Assembly: GCA_964615365.1 (NCBI GenBank)
Contig: CAZTOU010000004.1
Span: forward strand, 62,001 to 126,000
DNA length: 64,000 bases
Direction of reading: 5' to 3'
Source of the DNA: CAVXZE01 sp964615365
GTDB taxonomy: Bacteria > Myxococcota_A > UBA9160 > UBA6930
Every line of letters starts with the position of its first letter. Position 1 is the stretch's first letter. A program made the translations under genes and the position numbers. The notes beneath the pieces were generated by a model. It was given only the letters and a program-made list of their open reading frames with translations, searched no databases and was not told the DNA's origin. This document shows positions 17,998-27,409 of this stretch, one piece after another.

Positions 17998-19707
17998 TCA
18001 GGGCACTTCGGCGCCCTGCCCCGCCGAGCGCCGGCTCGCTGCGCGCACCTGCTCCAGCTCGGCGCGGACCAGAGCGTCGAAGCCTCCTCCGAGCTGCAGC
18101 GCCTGCGTGAGGAGGGCCTCCGCCTCGGCGTGCTCCGCGCGCACGAAATGGGCGTGGGCGCGCACCCGCAGATCCGCCTGGGTGGGGTTCGGCATGCGGC
18201 GGGTCTCCTCGATCCAGCGGCCGGCCATCTCGACGATGAGGGGCCGGAAGGCCGGGTCGTCCCTCACCGCCGCGAAGACGGGCACCTCGTAGAAGTGCAG
18301 GAAGCGGTGGAAGCCGAGCTCGTAGGCCCGCCGCGCGGCATCCGCGGCCGCCCGGGCTTCGCCCCGCGATGCCGCCTGCGCAGCGCGGGACATGTTGGCG
18401 GAGATCCCGTCGGGATAGTGACGGATGGTGTCGAGCTCGACGGTTGCGGTGGAGCGCCACACCCGAGCCCGCTCGTGGCTGCGGATCCCGAAGACGACCG
18501 CGACGAGCAGGACCGCTGCGATCGCGATCCACGCGAGCGAGACCGCGCCGCGCGCGCTCGGGCACGACCGCAGACGGGGCTCGAGCCGGGTCCAGGCCTC
18601 GCGCGCGAGGAGCATCAGAGCTCCCAGCAGGCCGGGCAGGATCGTGTAGAGGTAGCGGTCGGCCATCGGATACAGAAAGGGGAACACCTGCGAGATCGGG
18701 AGATAGGCCGCCGCCGCCCACACCCACCAGGCTGCCTCCTCCCTGCGCCGGACCAGCGCGAGAACGGAGCGGCAGGCCAGGAGGAAACCCGCGACGAGAC
18801 CCGCGAGCCACCAGGGATCCAGCCACGAGAGCGCGCGAGCGGGCTCGTGAAAGGCGGCCGTTCCGTAGGAGGTCGCAACCATCGCCAGATAGCGCGCGCC
18901 GATGGCGGCCATCGTGCGCAGCTGCACCCAGGCGTCCGGGTAGAGACCACTCGCCTGCCCCACGCGTTCGAAGGCGAAGAACTGGGGCCACGAGTAGAGG
19001 GCGAGCGTCAGTGCCCAGAGCCCGAGCCAGCGCCAGTGAAAGCGCCAGCCATCCTGCGGATCCCGGGCCGTCCACGCGAAGACGACTGCCACGGGAAGGG
19101 CAAAGAGCGCCGAGGCCTTGCTGAGGAGCGCCAGCGCGAAGAGCAGCGCCCCGAGCCAGGGACGGCGCGGATGCGCGAGCAGGGCACCGGTCGCCAATCC
19201 CAGGGCCAGGATGGTCTTCAGCTGGAAGATCCACGCCACCGCCTCCACGTTGGCGGGGTGGACGAGAAAGACGAGGCCCGCCAGGCCGCTCGCCACCCGG
19301 GAGAACCCCCGTCTCGCGAAGAGCGCCGCCAGCAGCGCCGCGACGAGCGCGTGGAGCAGGATGTTGACGACGTGGTAGCCGACGGTCTCCGGTCCCCAGA
19401 GCAACCACTCGAGAGCGTGAGCGAGGAGGTGCAGGGGAGCCCAGTTGGCCGTGTAGAGCGCCGGCTCGCCCCGGGGATCGAGGACGGCGAGCAGGTTCTC
19501 GAGATTGAGCTCGTGAAGATAGGGATTGGTGACGATGTAGCCGAGGTCGTCGGAGACGAACTGACCGCTGAGCGCCGGCGCGAAGATCACCAGGCCGATC
19601 AGCGCAAAGGCGAGCCAGTGGAGAGCGAAGCGCAGCAGATCCCCGACCCCGCTCGACCGCCCCATCCCCTCCCCGCGGTCATCGCGGCCACCCGGCTTCC
19701 CCGACAT
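17998..19707 (-). CDS. TMTC-like membrane protein with C-terminal TPR tail (copy 1)
   Basis: 569 residues. After the first helix the loop GQFVSDDLGYIVTNPYLHEL supplies an acidic pair, then NWAPLHLLAHALEWLLWG and GYHVVNILLHA, the layout of the TMTC/bacterial GT-C family. HPANVEAVAWIFQLKT and a series of hydrophobic helices follow. About the last 130 residues form helical repeats of TPR type. In animals TMTC proteins are O-mannosyltransferases using dolichyl-phosphate mannose; the bacterial relatives are uncharacterised. Two close paralogues occur at 19877 and 41938. Start could also be ATG at 19665. The gene is divergent from copy 2. Confidence 0.8.
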   Translation of the reverse strand: MSGKPGGRDDRGEGMGRSSGVGDLLRFALHWLAFALIGLVIFAPALSGQFVSDDLGYIVTNPYLHELNLENLLAVLDPRGEPALYTANWAPLHLLAHALEWLLWGPETVGYHVVNILLHALVAALLAALFARRGFSRVASGLAGLVFLVHPANVEAVAWIFQLKTILALGLATGALLAHPRRPWLGALLFALALLSKASALFALPVAVVFAWTARDPQDGWRFHWRWLGLWALTLALYSWPQFFAFERVGQASGLYPDAWVQLRTMAAIGARYLAMVATSYGTAAFHEPARALSWLDPWWLAGLVAGFLLACRSVLALVRRREEAAWWVWAAAAYLPISQVFPFLYPMADRYLYTILPGLLGALMLLAREAWTRLEPRLRSCPSARGAVSLAWIAIAAVLLVAVVFGIRSHERARVWRSTATVELDTIRHYPDGISANMSRAAQAASRGEARAAADAARRAYELGFHRFLHFYEVPVFAAVRDDPAFRPLIVEMAGRWIEETRRMPNPTQADLRVRAHAHFVRAEHAEAEALLTQALQLGGGFDALVRAELEQVRAASRRSAGQGAEVP

Positions 19708-19876
19708 GCGTCAGATACTACCGCGTGACGGGACCTCGGTCGGCAGTAGGTTGCGAGAGTCCAGCCCGCGGGGCGCGGCCACCGGAGCTTCGCATCCTGT
19801 AGAAAGCCCACGACGGCGTCTCGTCATGACACCCGCTGCGCTCCGTGATAGGGTCGTGGGAAGTGCTGGATTGGCG

Positions 19877-21532
19877 ATGAAGACGTCCGCGCGACTGAAC
19901 CTCCTCTCGACCAGAGTCCGCCTCCTGCTATTGACGCTTCTGGTCCCCGCAGGCCTCGCTCTCTACTATCCCGCGCTGCGGGCCGGCTTCTTCTCCGACG
20001 ACTTCCACTACCTCGTGGAGAATCGCTACGTCCACGAGCTCACCGCGAGGAACCTCGCCGCCTACCTCGAGCCCGCCGGCGCGGTCGCCAAGATGACGCA
20101 GAACTTCGCGCCGGTTCACCTGCTGCTGCATGCCGCCGAGTGGCAGGTCTTCGGTCGAGATCCGCTCGGCTATCGGGTCGTGAACATCCTCGCCCACGCG
20201 ATCGCCACCGTGCTCTTCGTCTCCCTGCTTCAGGCCTCCCGCGCCCCGCCGCTCGCGAGCTTCCTGGGCGGTGCGCTCTTCTTCCTGCATCCCGCCCACG
20301 TCGAGGCGGTCGCGTGGATCTCGCAGCTCAAGACCACGGGCGCGCTGGCGCTCGCCTTGGCAGCCTTGCTGCTTCATCGGCGCCATCCTGTCGGGGGCGC
20401 CGTCTTCTTCGCACTGGCCCTTCTGACGAAGCCCACGGCCGCCTTCGCGCTGCCGGTGGCCATCGCGTGGGGATGGGTCCGGTCACGGGACCCGGAGGGG
20501 GCGCCGGTCTCGCGTCGATCCGCTTGGACGGGCCTCGCGATCTGGGCGGCACTGCTCCTCGGGTTCGCCTGGATCGAGCTTCCGCTGTTCCACTACACGA
20601 ACCTGGAGGCGGCGGGTGAGCGCGGCCCCTGGGCCGTCGCACGAAGCGTCCCCTCCCTCGGTCTGCGCTACCTGGTGATGGCCGCGAGCTCCTACGGCAT
20701 CTCGGCCTTCCAGGAGCCGCCGCTCGGCCGGGAGATCGGGAGCTCCTGGTGGATCGGATCCCTCGTGGTGCTCGGGCTGCTGGGGGCGCGAACCCTCTGG
20801 AGCCTGATCGGGCGACGCGAAGAGGCCATCTACTGGGTCTGGGCCGCGGCGAGCTTCTTTCTCGTCTCGCAGCTCTTCGCGTTTCGCTTCGCGATGGCCG
20901 ACCGCTACCTCTACTTCATCCTGCCCGGACTGATCGGCGGCTCGATTCTCGCGGTGAGCGATCGGATCGCGCGAATCCCCTCCGCCGACACGCGTCGCCG
21001 TCTGGGCGTGGCGCTGTGCCTCGGCGCGACCCTGCTGCTCGCCATCTTCGCGGCGCGAACGAACGCGCAAGCTCGTGTATGGAGCCTACCGGCTCGGATC
21101 TACGCACAGGCGGCCTGGAACTTCCCCGAGGGGATCGTCGCGACCCGAATGCGCGCGCAGAGAGCAGCGGCGAAAGGCGACGCCAAGGAGACGGTCGCCG
21201 CGCTCCGGATCCTGTCCGCGCGGGGAGACCACTACTTCGAACACCTGGTCACGGACCCGACCTACCGGCTGGTTCGAGGGGATCCTGTCTTCGATGAGTT
21301 CGTCACCGAGCAGGCGTCGTGGTGGATCGAGAACCAAGAGCGCCTCTTCTTCGCGGAGCCCACCTGGATCGAGCTGCGGCACATGGCTCACGCGCACATG
21401 GTGCGGCGCGAGTACCGCGAGGCGGCGGCCTTGATCGAGCGCGCCCTCGAGCAGGAGGGGACTTCCCAGGAGGTGCTCGACGCGGAGCTCGACGAGCTCC
21501 GGCGCGCGCTGGCGCGCGAGACCGCCGACTGA
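19877..21532 (+). CDS. TMTC-like membrane protein with C-terminal TPR tail (copy 2)
   Basis: 551 residues from ATG 19877 (MKTSARL); ATG 19826 is an alternative, and longer forms run into the divergent gene. FFSDDFHYLVENRYVHELTA, NFAPVHLLLHAAEWQVFG, GYRVVNILAHA and HPAHVEAVAWISQLKT match copy 1 segment by segment, as does the SSYGISAFQEPP loop. The C-terminal third is soluble and contains the AHMVRREYREAAALIERALE helical pair of TPR type. It is followed, 95 nt later on the same strand, by a sulfatase-like lipoprotein gene. Catalytic role as for copy 1; the close similarity of the three copies suggests lineage-specific expansion. Confidence 0.8.
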   Translation: MKTSARLNLLSTRVRLLLLTLLVPAGLALYYPALRAGFFSDDFHYLVENRYVHELTARNLAAYLEPAGAVAKMTQNFAPVHLLLHAAEWQVFGRDPLGYRVVNILAHAIATVLFVSLLQASRAPPLASFLGGALFFLHPAHVEAVAWISQLKTTGALALALAALLLHRRHPVGGAVFFALALLTKPTAAFALPVAIAWGWVRSRDPEGAPVSRRSAWTGLAIWAALLLGFAWIELPLFHYTNLEAAGERGPWAVARSVPSLGLRYLVMAASSYGISAFQEPPLGREIGSSWWIGSLVVLGLLGARTLWSLIGRREEAIYWVWAAASFFLVSQLFAFRFAMADRYLYFILPGLIGGSILAVSDRIARIPSADTRRRLGVALCLGATLLLAIFAARTNAQARVWSLPARIYAQAAWNFPEGIVATRMRAQRAAAKGDAKETVAALRILSARGDHYFEHLVTDPTYRLVRGDPVFDEFVTEQASWWIENQERLFFAEPTWIELRHMAHAHMVRREYREAAALIERALEQEGTSQEVLDAELDELRRALARETAD

Positions 21533-21627
21533 GGACGTTTCGGGCCTCCGCGTAGCGGCAGCGAGCGCCGGCGCACCGGCGCGGAGCTCGAACCAAGCGG
21601 CGCGGTGCTATCATTCCTCTTGATTCG

Positions 21628-23019
21628 ATGCCTGTATCCCGCCGCCTTGCTGCCGGCTGCCTCGCCTTCGGCGCGATCGCTCTCCTGGGGGCTGTCATCG
21701 CCGCCTGTGGAAAGGGCGAGCGCGGGCCGCACCTGTTGCTGATCAGCGTGGACACGCTGCGCACCGACCACCTGGGCAGCTACGGCGCCCCGGACGGAAT
21801 GACCCCCCACCTGGACGCCCTCGCCGCCGAGAGCCTCGTCTTCGAGCGCGCCTTCGCGCCGACCTCCCATACGCTTCCCTCGGTGGCTGCGATGCTCACC
21901 GCCCGGGAACCCGAGGAGGTGGGGATGCTCTCCAACCGAAGCGTGCTCTCCGACGAGGTACCGACGCTCGCCACCCTGCTCTCTCGCCGAGGGCATCGCA
22001 CCGGCGCTGTGGTGGGGAACTACATGCTGAGACGTGCAGCGGGCCTGGACAGGGGCTTCGACCGCTACGATGACCGCTTCCCGCAGCTCGAGCGGAATCG
22101 ACCGATCCCCGAGCGCGTCGCCCGAGATACGACGAGCTCCGCCCTCGCGATGCTCGACGAACTGCTCGCGAGCGGCGATCCGGTCCTGCTCTGGGTCCAC
22201 TTCCAGGATCCCCACGGTCCCTACTCGCCGCCCCGCGAGCACGCCGACCCGGCCGCGCCGCGCCCAACGGTGGCGGGCTCCCCGCGCGAGGTTCCGCTCG
22301 GCGAGACGGAGAGCGGGGTGGGACAGATCCCGGCCTATCAGAGTCTGGGTAGATCGACCGACCCCGGCATCTACCGGGACGCCTACGCGGGTGAGGTGCG
22401 TTACGTCGACGCCGAGATCGGGCGCCTGCTGGCCGGCCTGCGCGAGCGCGGCCTCTGGGAGGAGACCGTGATCATCGTGACGGCGGACCACGGCGAGGGG
22501 CTCGGAGAGGGCGACTACTGGTTCGCCCACGGCGAGTACCTGACCGAACCGCTGGTGCGTGTGCCGCTGCTGGTGCGGGTGCCGGGCGAGGCCGCGGGCC
22601 GCCGCGAGAGCCTGGTCGGCCTGGTGGACGTGGCGCCGACGCTGCTCGCGCTGTCGGGCGCTCCGCCACCGCCGCGCGCCACGGGAAGAGACGCGCTCGC
22701 GCCCGATCTGCCTTCGGAGCACCAGATCTACCAGAACGCCCTGCTCGGCCCGATCGTCTTCGTCCCGCGACTCGCGCTGATCGAAGGGGACTGGCAATAC
22801 CGCCTCGCCATGGAGCCGGACGGCGAGCGCGAATCCCTGCATCGTATCGGCGACCCCCGCAACCGCGCCGACGAGGAGCCCGAGCACCTCGCGCGCCTGC
22901 GCGAGGCGCTGCGCGCGCGCCGCAAAGCCCTGCGGTTCGACTACCTTCCGCGTGAACGCGAGCTCCCGCCCGAGGAGCGTGCTTTGCTGCGCTCGCTCGG
23001 CTACGTGTTCGAGGACTGA
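21628..23019 (+). CDS. Sulfatase-like lipoprotein, Thr nucleophile type
   Basis: 463 residues with a lipoprotein signal ending AVIAAC (Cys27). ISVDTLRTDHLGSYG (Asp42) and TADHGEGLGEGD are the metal-site motifs. The nucleophile segment is SHTLPSVAAMLTAREP, with Thr82 where sulfatases have Cys or Ser and Val in place of Arg. It ends with LLRSLGYVFED, the shared tail. It follows the TMTC-like copy 2 and precedes a B12-type radical SAM gene by 14 nt, so the three may form one unit. Probable periplasmic phospho- or sulfo-ester enzyme; the Thr argues for a phosphotransfer or phosphodiesterase-type reaction. Confidence 0.85.
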   Translation: MPVSRRLAAGCLAFGAIALLGAVIAACGKGERGPHLLLISVDTLRTDHLGSYGAPDGMTPHLDALAAESLVFERAFAPTSHTLPSVAAMLTAREPEEVGMLSNRSVLSDEVPTLATLLSRRGHRTGAVVGNYMLRRAAGLDRGFDRYDDRFPQLERNRPIPERVARDTTSSALAMLDELLASGDPVLLWVHFQDPHGPYSPPREHADPAAPRPTVAGSPREVPLGETESGVGQIPAYQSLGRSTDPGIYRDAYAGEVRYVDAEIGRLLAGLRERGLWEETVIIVTADHGEGLGEGDYWFAHGEYLTEPLVRVPLLVRVPGEAAGRRESLVGLVDVAPTLLALSGAPPPPRATGRDALAPDLPSEHQIYQNALLGPIVFVPRLALIEGDWQYRLAMEPDGERESLHRIGDPRNRADEEPEHLARLREALRARRKALRFDYLPRERELPPEERALLRSLGYVFED

Positions 23020-23033
23020 GCACCTGGACCCAG

Positions 23034-24449
23034 GTGCGATGGGTGAATCGGAGTCCGAACTTGCGAGTCCTGCTGAGTACCGCTCCGAGTGACGTGCCCG
23101 AGCAGACGATTCCCGATCTGGGTCTCGGCTACCTGGCCACGGCTCTCCGGAGATCGGGCCACGAAGTTCGAATCGTTCAGCCGGAGCGGGAGGGTGGCGG
23201 ATTCGAACCCGTTGCGCGCATGGTGCGGGAGTTCGAACCGGGACTTCTGGGGTTCAAGGCCTTCTCCTTGGATTTCGCCGCCGTCCGCGACGCTCTCGCC
23301 AAGGCGCGGGAACAGAACCCCGCTCTGGTCACGGTGATCGGCGGACCGCATCCGTCCTGTGCGGATCCGGCGGAGTTGTTCGAGGACTTCCCGCATCTCG
23401 ATTTCGCCTTCGCGGGTGAAGCCGACCGGGGTCTTCCCCGCCTCCTGGACCAGCTGGAGAGGGAAGATCCGCGTCTCGAGGAAGTCCCGGGGCTGATTCT
23501 CCGAAACCAGGGCGGCATTCGACAGAACCCCAGACTCCACGTCGACGACCTGGACGAGCTGGGGCTCCCGAGCTGGGACCTGCTGGAGCCGCGGGGGTTC
23601 GACAACCGGTGGTCCTTCTGGCTGCGAGGGCGGCCGGCGGCTCCCATCAGCACGAGCCGCGGCTGTCCCTTTCAGTGCACCTTCTGCGCGCAGCAGATCG
23701 TGTCGGGAAAGGGGGTTCGACGACGGAGTCCAGCTCACGTGATGGACGAGCTTCTGCTCCTGCACGAGCAGTACGGCCTCCGGCACTTCGACTTCATCGA
23801 CGACAACTTCGTCACCCGCCGGCAGTACGTCCAGGAGCTCTGCGAGAGAATCCTGGAGGCGGGTCTCCACATCGAGTGGAGCTGTGCGGGCGTTCACCTG
23901 AAGGGGCTGACGCCGGATCTCATCCGCCTGATGGAGCGTTCCGGCTGCAGGTCCCTGGTGGTCGGAGTCGAGTCTGGAAACGACGAGATCCTGCGCCACA
24001 TGCGAAAGGGAATCGGTACCCAGGAGGTCCGAAAGCGCCTCGAGATCGTGAGAGAGGTCTCGAAGATGATGGTCATGGGTCAGTTCATCCTCGGCTATCC
24101 CCTCGACACCCCCCGGACCATCCGGCAGACCATCGATTTCGCCCGTCGCCTGCCACTCGATCTGGCGACCTTCTACTCCTTCATACCGTTGCCCGGAAGC
24201 GAGGCCTACACCTACCTGCTCGAACGAGGAGAGATCCAGGCGCCGGACTGGAAGGCCGTGCGAATCGCGGGCACCTGTTACGCTCCTCCGGGAATGACCG
24301 TCCGCCAGCTGACGCACCTGCGCCGGGTCGCCTACCTCCGCTTCTACCTTCGCCCCAGAATCCTCGGCCGCATGGCCCGAGAGATTGCGACCCCCCGCCA
24401 GATCGGCGCCTACCTCTCGAGGATCAAGGGGCGTTTGCTCCAGGCCTAG
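23034..24449 (+). CDS. B12-binding-domain radical SAM protein
   Basis: 471 residues. The N-terminal 140 or so residues form a cobalamin-binding-type Rossmann domain (PDLGLGYLATALRRSGHEV, VTVIGGPHPSC), without an obvious DxHxxG motif. Cys211, Cys215 and Cys218 in RGCPFQCTFC bind the radical SAM 4Fe-4S cluster, and DFIDDNF and GVESGNDEIL follow as usual in the barrel. Relatives include methyltransferases and other C-C or C-P modifying enzymes such as the hopanoid and bacteriochlorophyll tailoring enzymes. The start is unclear: GTG at 23034, GTG at 23043 or TTG at 23061. The gene ends a plus-strand run and meets a methyltransferase gene tail to tail. Confidence 0.85.
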   Translation: MRWVNRSPNLRVLLSTAPSDVPEQTIPDLGLGYLATALRRSGHEVRIVQPEREGGGFEPVARMVREFEPGLLGFKAFSLDFAAVRDALAKAREQNPALVTVIGGPHPSCADPAELFEDFPHLDFAFAGEADRGLPRLLDQLEREDPRLEEVPGLILRNQGGIRQNPRLHVDDLDELGLPSWDLLEPRGFDNRWSFWLRGRPAAPISTSRGCPFQCTFCAQQIVSGKGVRRRSPAHVMDELLLLHEQYGLRHFDFIDDNFVTRRQYVQELCERILEAGLHIEWSCAGVHLKGLTPDLIRLMERSGCRSLVVGVESGNDEILRHMRKGIGTQEVRKRLEIVREVSKMMVMGQFILGYPLDTPRTIRQTIDFARRLPLDLATFYSFIPLPGSEAYTYLLERGEIQAPDWKAVRIAGTCYAPPGMTVRQLTHLRRVAYLRFYLRPRILGRMAREIATPRQIGAYLSRIKGRLLQA

Positions 24450-24485
24450 GGTTGCAGCCGAGAGGTCCACCGCGACACCGGTTTC

Positions 24486-25457
24486 TCAGTTCCGCCGGAA
24501 CACGCCGAGCACCGAGGTGCCCCAAGGAAAGGGCAACCACAATCCCAACGGGGTCTCCGCACCAAACACGAGTCTCAAAGCGAAGTTCATTGGGGCGATG
24601 GGGGTTCGGTGGGTGCGCAGTTGATGTGCCCAAGCTTGCTCTTTCGTCATCTTCCCGAGGTCAGGAGATCTCATTCGGCTCAAGAGCAGCAGAGGGCTCA
24701 GAAAGAACATGAAATACCGCGACCAACAGAGCCGGAAACCACTGGCGTCAGCAAGCCGCGAAAGATCGCGCCGGGAGTACCGACGGATGTGCCGGGACAC
24801 ATCATCGTTGTAGGTCCGAAAGCACTCGAGCGCCGGGGCTGTGACGAACAGGTAGCCACCGGTTCGAAGGGACTTGCATATCTGCCTCATCGCCTCGACA
24901 TCATCCGGGATGTGTTCAAGAACGTCGAGCAGGAACGCTACGTCCCACCGGCCCCGCCAGGGCAAATGAAGCAGGTCAGTCTGGTACCTTCTGACGCCGG
25001 GGCTGAGGGAAGTAGCGGCAAACTCGAGTGCACGGATTGAGGAGTCAGCAAGTGCGACCTCGGAGAACCACTGTGGTCGGCGTTCCTGCAAGTAGGCGAT
25101 CCATGCGCCGCATCCGGCACCCAGGTCAATCGCACGGAGTCGCTGTTCGTCCCGGCCGAGTCCAGCTACGGTCTGGCCAACTGCCGAGAGCAAGAACCGA
25201 TGCCGCCCTCTGTACCAGAAGTGGCGGCTCTGCATCTCACGAAGAGTGTCGAAGCCGATGGGGTGGTACTGGTCGTCTCTATGCTCAATCGGGGCCTTTG
25301 AGACGAACAAGCCGTCCTGCCTCGCCGTGAAGCCTTCATCGCTGGTATGGATGGGGTATGGTTGATCGACCTGAGACACCTCTATCTCGTCGGCGACCCG
25401 CAACGCGGACTTAACGGTCTCGCGCAACTGAATGCGTACCTTGGAGATCCACTTCAT
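24486..25457 (-). CDS. Class I SAM methyltransferase
   Basis: 323 residues from ATG 25457 (a TTG at 25472 is an alternative). FDTLREMQSRHFWYRGR precedes motif I AIDLGAGCGAWIAYL, then FLLDVLEHIPDDVEAM and LRTGGYLFVTAPAL: the HFW-type methyltransferase family often found in glycan and lipid gene clusters. A C-terminal hydrophobic stretch (YFMFFLSPLLLLS) may be membrane-associated. Its base composition is less GC-rich than the surrounding genes, and it sits next to a second methyltransferase of similar composition and an IS graveyard, which suggests acquisition by transfer. Confidence 0.8.
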   Translation of the reverse strand: MKWISKVRIQLRETVKSALRVADEIEVSQVDQPYPIHTSDEGFTARQDGLFVSKAPIEHRDDQYHPIGFDTLREMQSRHFWYRGRHRFLLSAVGQTVAGLGRDEQRLRAIDLGAGCGAWIAYLQERRPQWFSEVALADSSIRALEFAATSLSPGVRRYQTDLLHLPWRGRWDVAFLLDVLEHIPDDVEAMRQICKSLRTGGYLFVTAPALECFRTYNDDVSRHIRRYSRRDLSRLADASGFRLCWSRYFMFFLSPLLLLSRMRSPDLGKMTKEQAWAHQLRTHRTPIAPMNFALRLVFGAETPLGLWLPFPWGTSVLGVFRRN

Positions 25458-25569
25458 CTTCGCTGCCGTCAACGGAAGATCATTCGTCGATCAAGACCGG
25501 GGCAGGTCACCGCTCCCACCAAGACCGGTGGAATTCAATGCCGTTTGCGCGGTCAGTCGTTTCTTGCCC

Positions 25570-26307
25570 TCATGGCTTTCTCGCCATGCAAACAACGAAC
25601 ATCCCGAAGGGTAGATCGCAGCTCTTGAGCAGGCGAGATTCGAGGCGCAAGGCAGCAAGCAGAGCGGTACTCAGGAATTGTGGCAGTTCGATGAGCCCGA
25701 CGCTCTCACTGCTCTTCTTTATCCGGAAAGCCTTTCTTGTCAGGGTCAACATCAGGTTCACTGGAAAAATGATTGTGTAGAAGTAGGAGATACGCTCTAC
25801 AAAGAACCCGGCTGACAAGAGCTTCCTCCTCAAACCAGCCCGAGTATACCTTCTCTTGTGTTGACCTAGGTCATCGTCGGAGTTCCACATGAATTGGTAG
25901 GCAGGGACGGACAACACCACGCGCCCCCCTGTCCTGGTGATTCTTCTCAGCTCGCTCAACGCAGATGATTCGTCCTCGATGTGTTCGATCACGTCAAATG
26001 CGGTGACTAGATCCAGGGAACCATCTGCAAAGGGCATCCTCAAGCAGTTCGCTCTGCAAACGTCCGTGAGCCCTCTTGCGTCGCAAGCTCTGAGTGCCTT
26101 CTCAGAGATGTCGATCCCGAAGACACTGCCCAACCGGGACATCTCCTTCATCATTGCGCCTGAACAGCAGCCCGTATCCAAGATCACTGCGTCTAGCTGG
26201 TCTTCGAGAGCTGCTCTGGTGAAGGTGTTGAATACCTCCCTCCTCCCTTTGAACAACCAGTGTTCATCAGCGAGCCTTTCGAAGAGGTCCACCGTCGATT
26301 CTTTCAT
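25570..26307 (-). CDS. Class I SAM methyltransferase
   Basis: 245 residues. EHWLFKGRREVFNTF precedes motif I VILDTGCCSGAMMKEM, where the usual Gly-Cys-Gly is Gly-Cys-Cys, then AFDVIEHIEDESSALSEL and RTGGRVVLSVPAYQFMW, and a QHKRRYTRAGL segment shared with its neighbour. It is of the same broad family as the gene downstream (24486-25457) and 112 nt away on the same strand, so the two are probably co-transcribed. Codon use is clearly more AT-rich than most of the window. Substrate unknown; a sugar or lipid carrier is plausible from context. Confidence 0.8.
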   Translation of the reverse strand: MKESTVDLFERLADEHWLFKGRREVFNTFTRAALEDQLDAVILDTGCCSGAMMKEMSRLGSVFGIDISEKALRACDARGLTDVCRANCLRMPFADGSLDLVTAFDVIEHIEDESSALSELRRITRTGGRVVLSVPAYQFMWNSDDDLGQHKRRYTRAGLRRKLLSAGFFVERISYFYTIIFPVNLMLTLTRKAFRIKKSSESVGLIELPQFLSTALLAALRLESRLLKSCDLPFGMFVVCMARKP

Positions 26308-26681
26308 CTAGTCGATTCTACCAAGTGGCAGGTCGATTACCGCTCATCTTCAGCCTGGCGCCTTGATGCCGAGGACGATTTGGGTGAAGGCAGATGACTC
26401 AAAGACATGTGAGGGCGAAGGGCGAATTGCCCAGCTATTCGACCCTTTCCGACATCGCCGGTCAAAAACGGAGCTGAGGGAACTGCTTCTAGCTACTTCC
26501 CGTCTTGAAAGGCCTGATTCTCTGCCGTTGGCTGGTGAGGGAGGGTCCCGGGTGCCTTCCATGGTACGGGATCTCGGTGGGGATTGGTCCTGGTGACGCG
26601 TTTGGAGTTGGTGTGCGGTGTGCCCAGAAGGCGTCTGCACACACGGGTGCCGCTGCGAGGGGATTCGGCGGGGGCGGTCGT
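26308..26681. other. 374-nt stretch without an intact gene
   Basis: Between the methyltransferase and the transposase fragments nothing intact is seen. On the minus strand, a frame ending at 26350 reads FESSAFTQIVLGIKAPG and a stop, which looks like the lost C-terminus of some protein, but the frame upstream is Ser/Arg/Pro-rich and not convincing. GTGTGC and GCACAC flank a short GC-rich stretch near 26612-26643 and may be part of an IS end. Confidence 0.4.
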
Positions 26682-27007
26682 TCAGGCGAAGGCTTTGGCG
26701 AGTCGGTGGCGGGCGAGGCCGATCAGATGGAAGCTGGTCAAGCAGGACCAGACGTAGGCCTTGAAGGACGCGAGGCCGCGCCAGGTGCAGCGATCCATCT
26801 GGAAGGCGCGCTTGAGGGTCGAGGTGCAGCCTTCGATGCCGGAGCGGAAGTCGCGAAGGCGCCAGAAGACCCAGGCGCTGCGGACCATCTCGGAGGTCTC
26901 GAGCCCTACCTTCCGGTGGAACGCGATGTCCTCGACCCCCATCTCCTTGGCACGTCGGACGTTCTCCTGGGAGGCGAAGCCGCCGTCGAAGCAGGCTTGC
27001 CGCGGAG
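26682..27007 (-). pseudogene. C-terminal fragment of an ISNCY/IS1182-like transposase
   Basis: The minus strand encodes QACFDGGFASQENVRRAKEM, HRKVGLETSEMVR, then DFRSGIEGCTSTLKRAF and a WRGLASFKAYVW segment before the stop at 26682. These are the last two catalytic blocks of a DDE transposase (Asp in FDGGFAS, Glu in GIEG). The N-terminal half is absent here; it is found at 27762-27974, on the far side of an inserted IS3-type remnant. The gene is broken. Confidence 0.8.
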
Positions 27008-27103
27008 TGAACCGCCCCGGGTTTGCCGGAGGCTCTGCCGTGTCCCGGGTTTGGTGGAGGCACAAAGCTGGACTCCGCTGCCATAATCGTGCAGGAGGGC
27101 GAG

Positions 27104-27409
27104 ATGGCACGGAGGGGCTACCCGCCGGAGTTCCGGCTGCGCGTAGTGGAGTTGATCGAACGTGGTCGGAAGGTGGCTGAGGTCGCGGCAGAGCTCGGGA
27201 TTAGCCAGCAGACCATCTATACGTGGCGGCGGCAGGCACGGATCGACGCTGGGCTCGAGGCCGGTTTATCGACGTCTGAGCAGGCCGAGCTCGCGGCCGC
27301 GAAGCAGAGAATCCGAGAGCTCGAGACAGAGCTGGCGATCCATCACCGGGCGACCCAGCTGCTGAAGGACAAGACCAGCCCAACAGGACCTACGCGGCGA
27401 TCCGGGTGA
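27104..27409 (+). CDS. IS3-family transposase OrfA
   Basis: About 101 residues from ATG 27104, with an AGGAGG ribosome site just upstream. RRGYPPEFRLRVVELIERG, then EVAAELGISQQTIYTWRRQ form the helix-turn-helix of the IS3 OrfA (HTH_Tnp_1) family, followed by a leucine-zipper-like AAAKQRIRELETELAIHH. OrfA binds the element ends and is normally joined to OrfB by a -1 frameshift. Here OrfB is broken, so transposition activity is not expected. Confidence 0.85.
   Translation: MARRGYPPEFRLRVVELIERGRKVAEVAAELGISQQTIYTWRRQARIDAGLEAGLSTSEQAELAAAKQRIRELETELAIHHRATQLLKDKTSPTGPTRRSG

Noticed and set aside
26612..26643. GTGTGC/GCACAC palindrome as an operator
   Set aside because: It sits in IS debris away from any intact promoter, and the 6-bp arms are too short to support a call.
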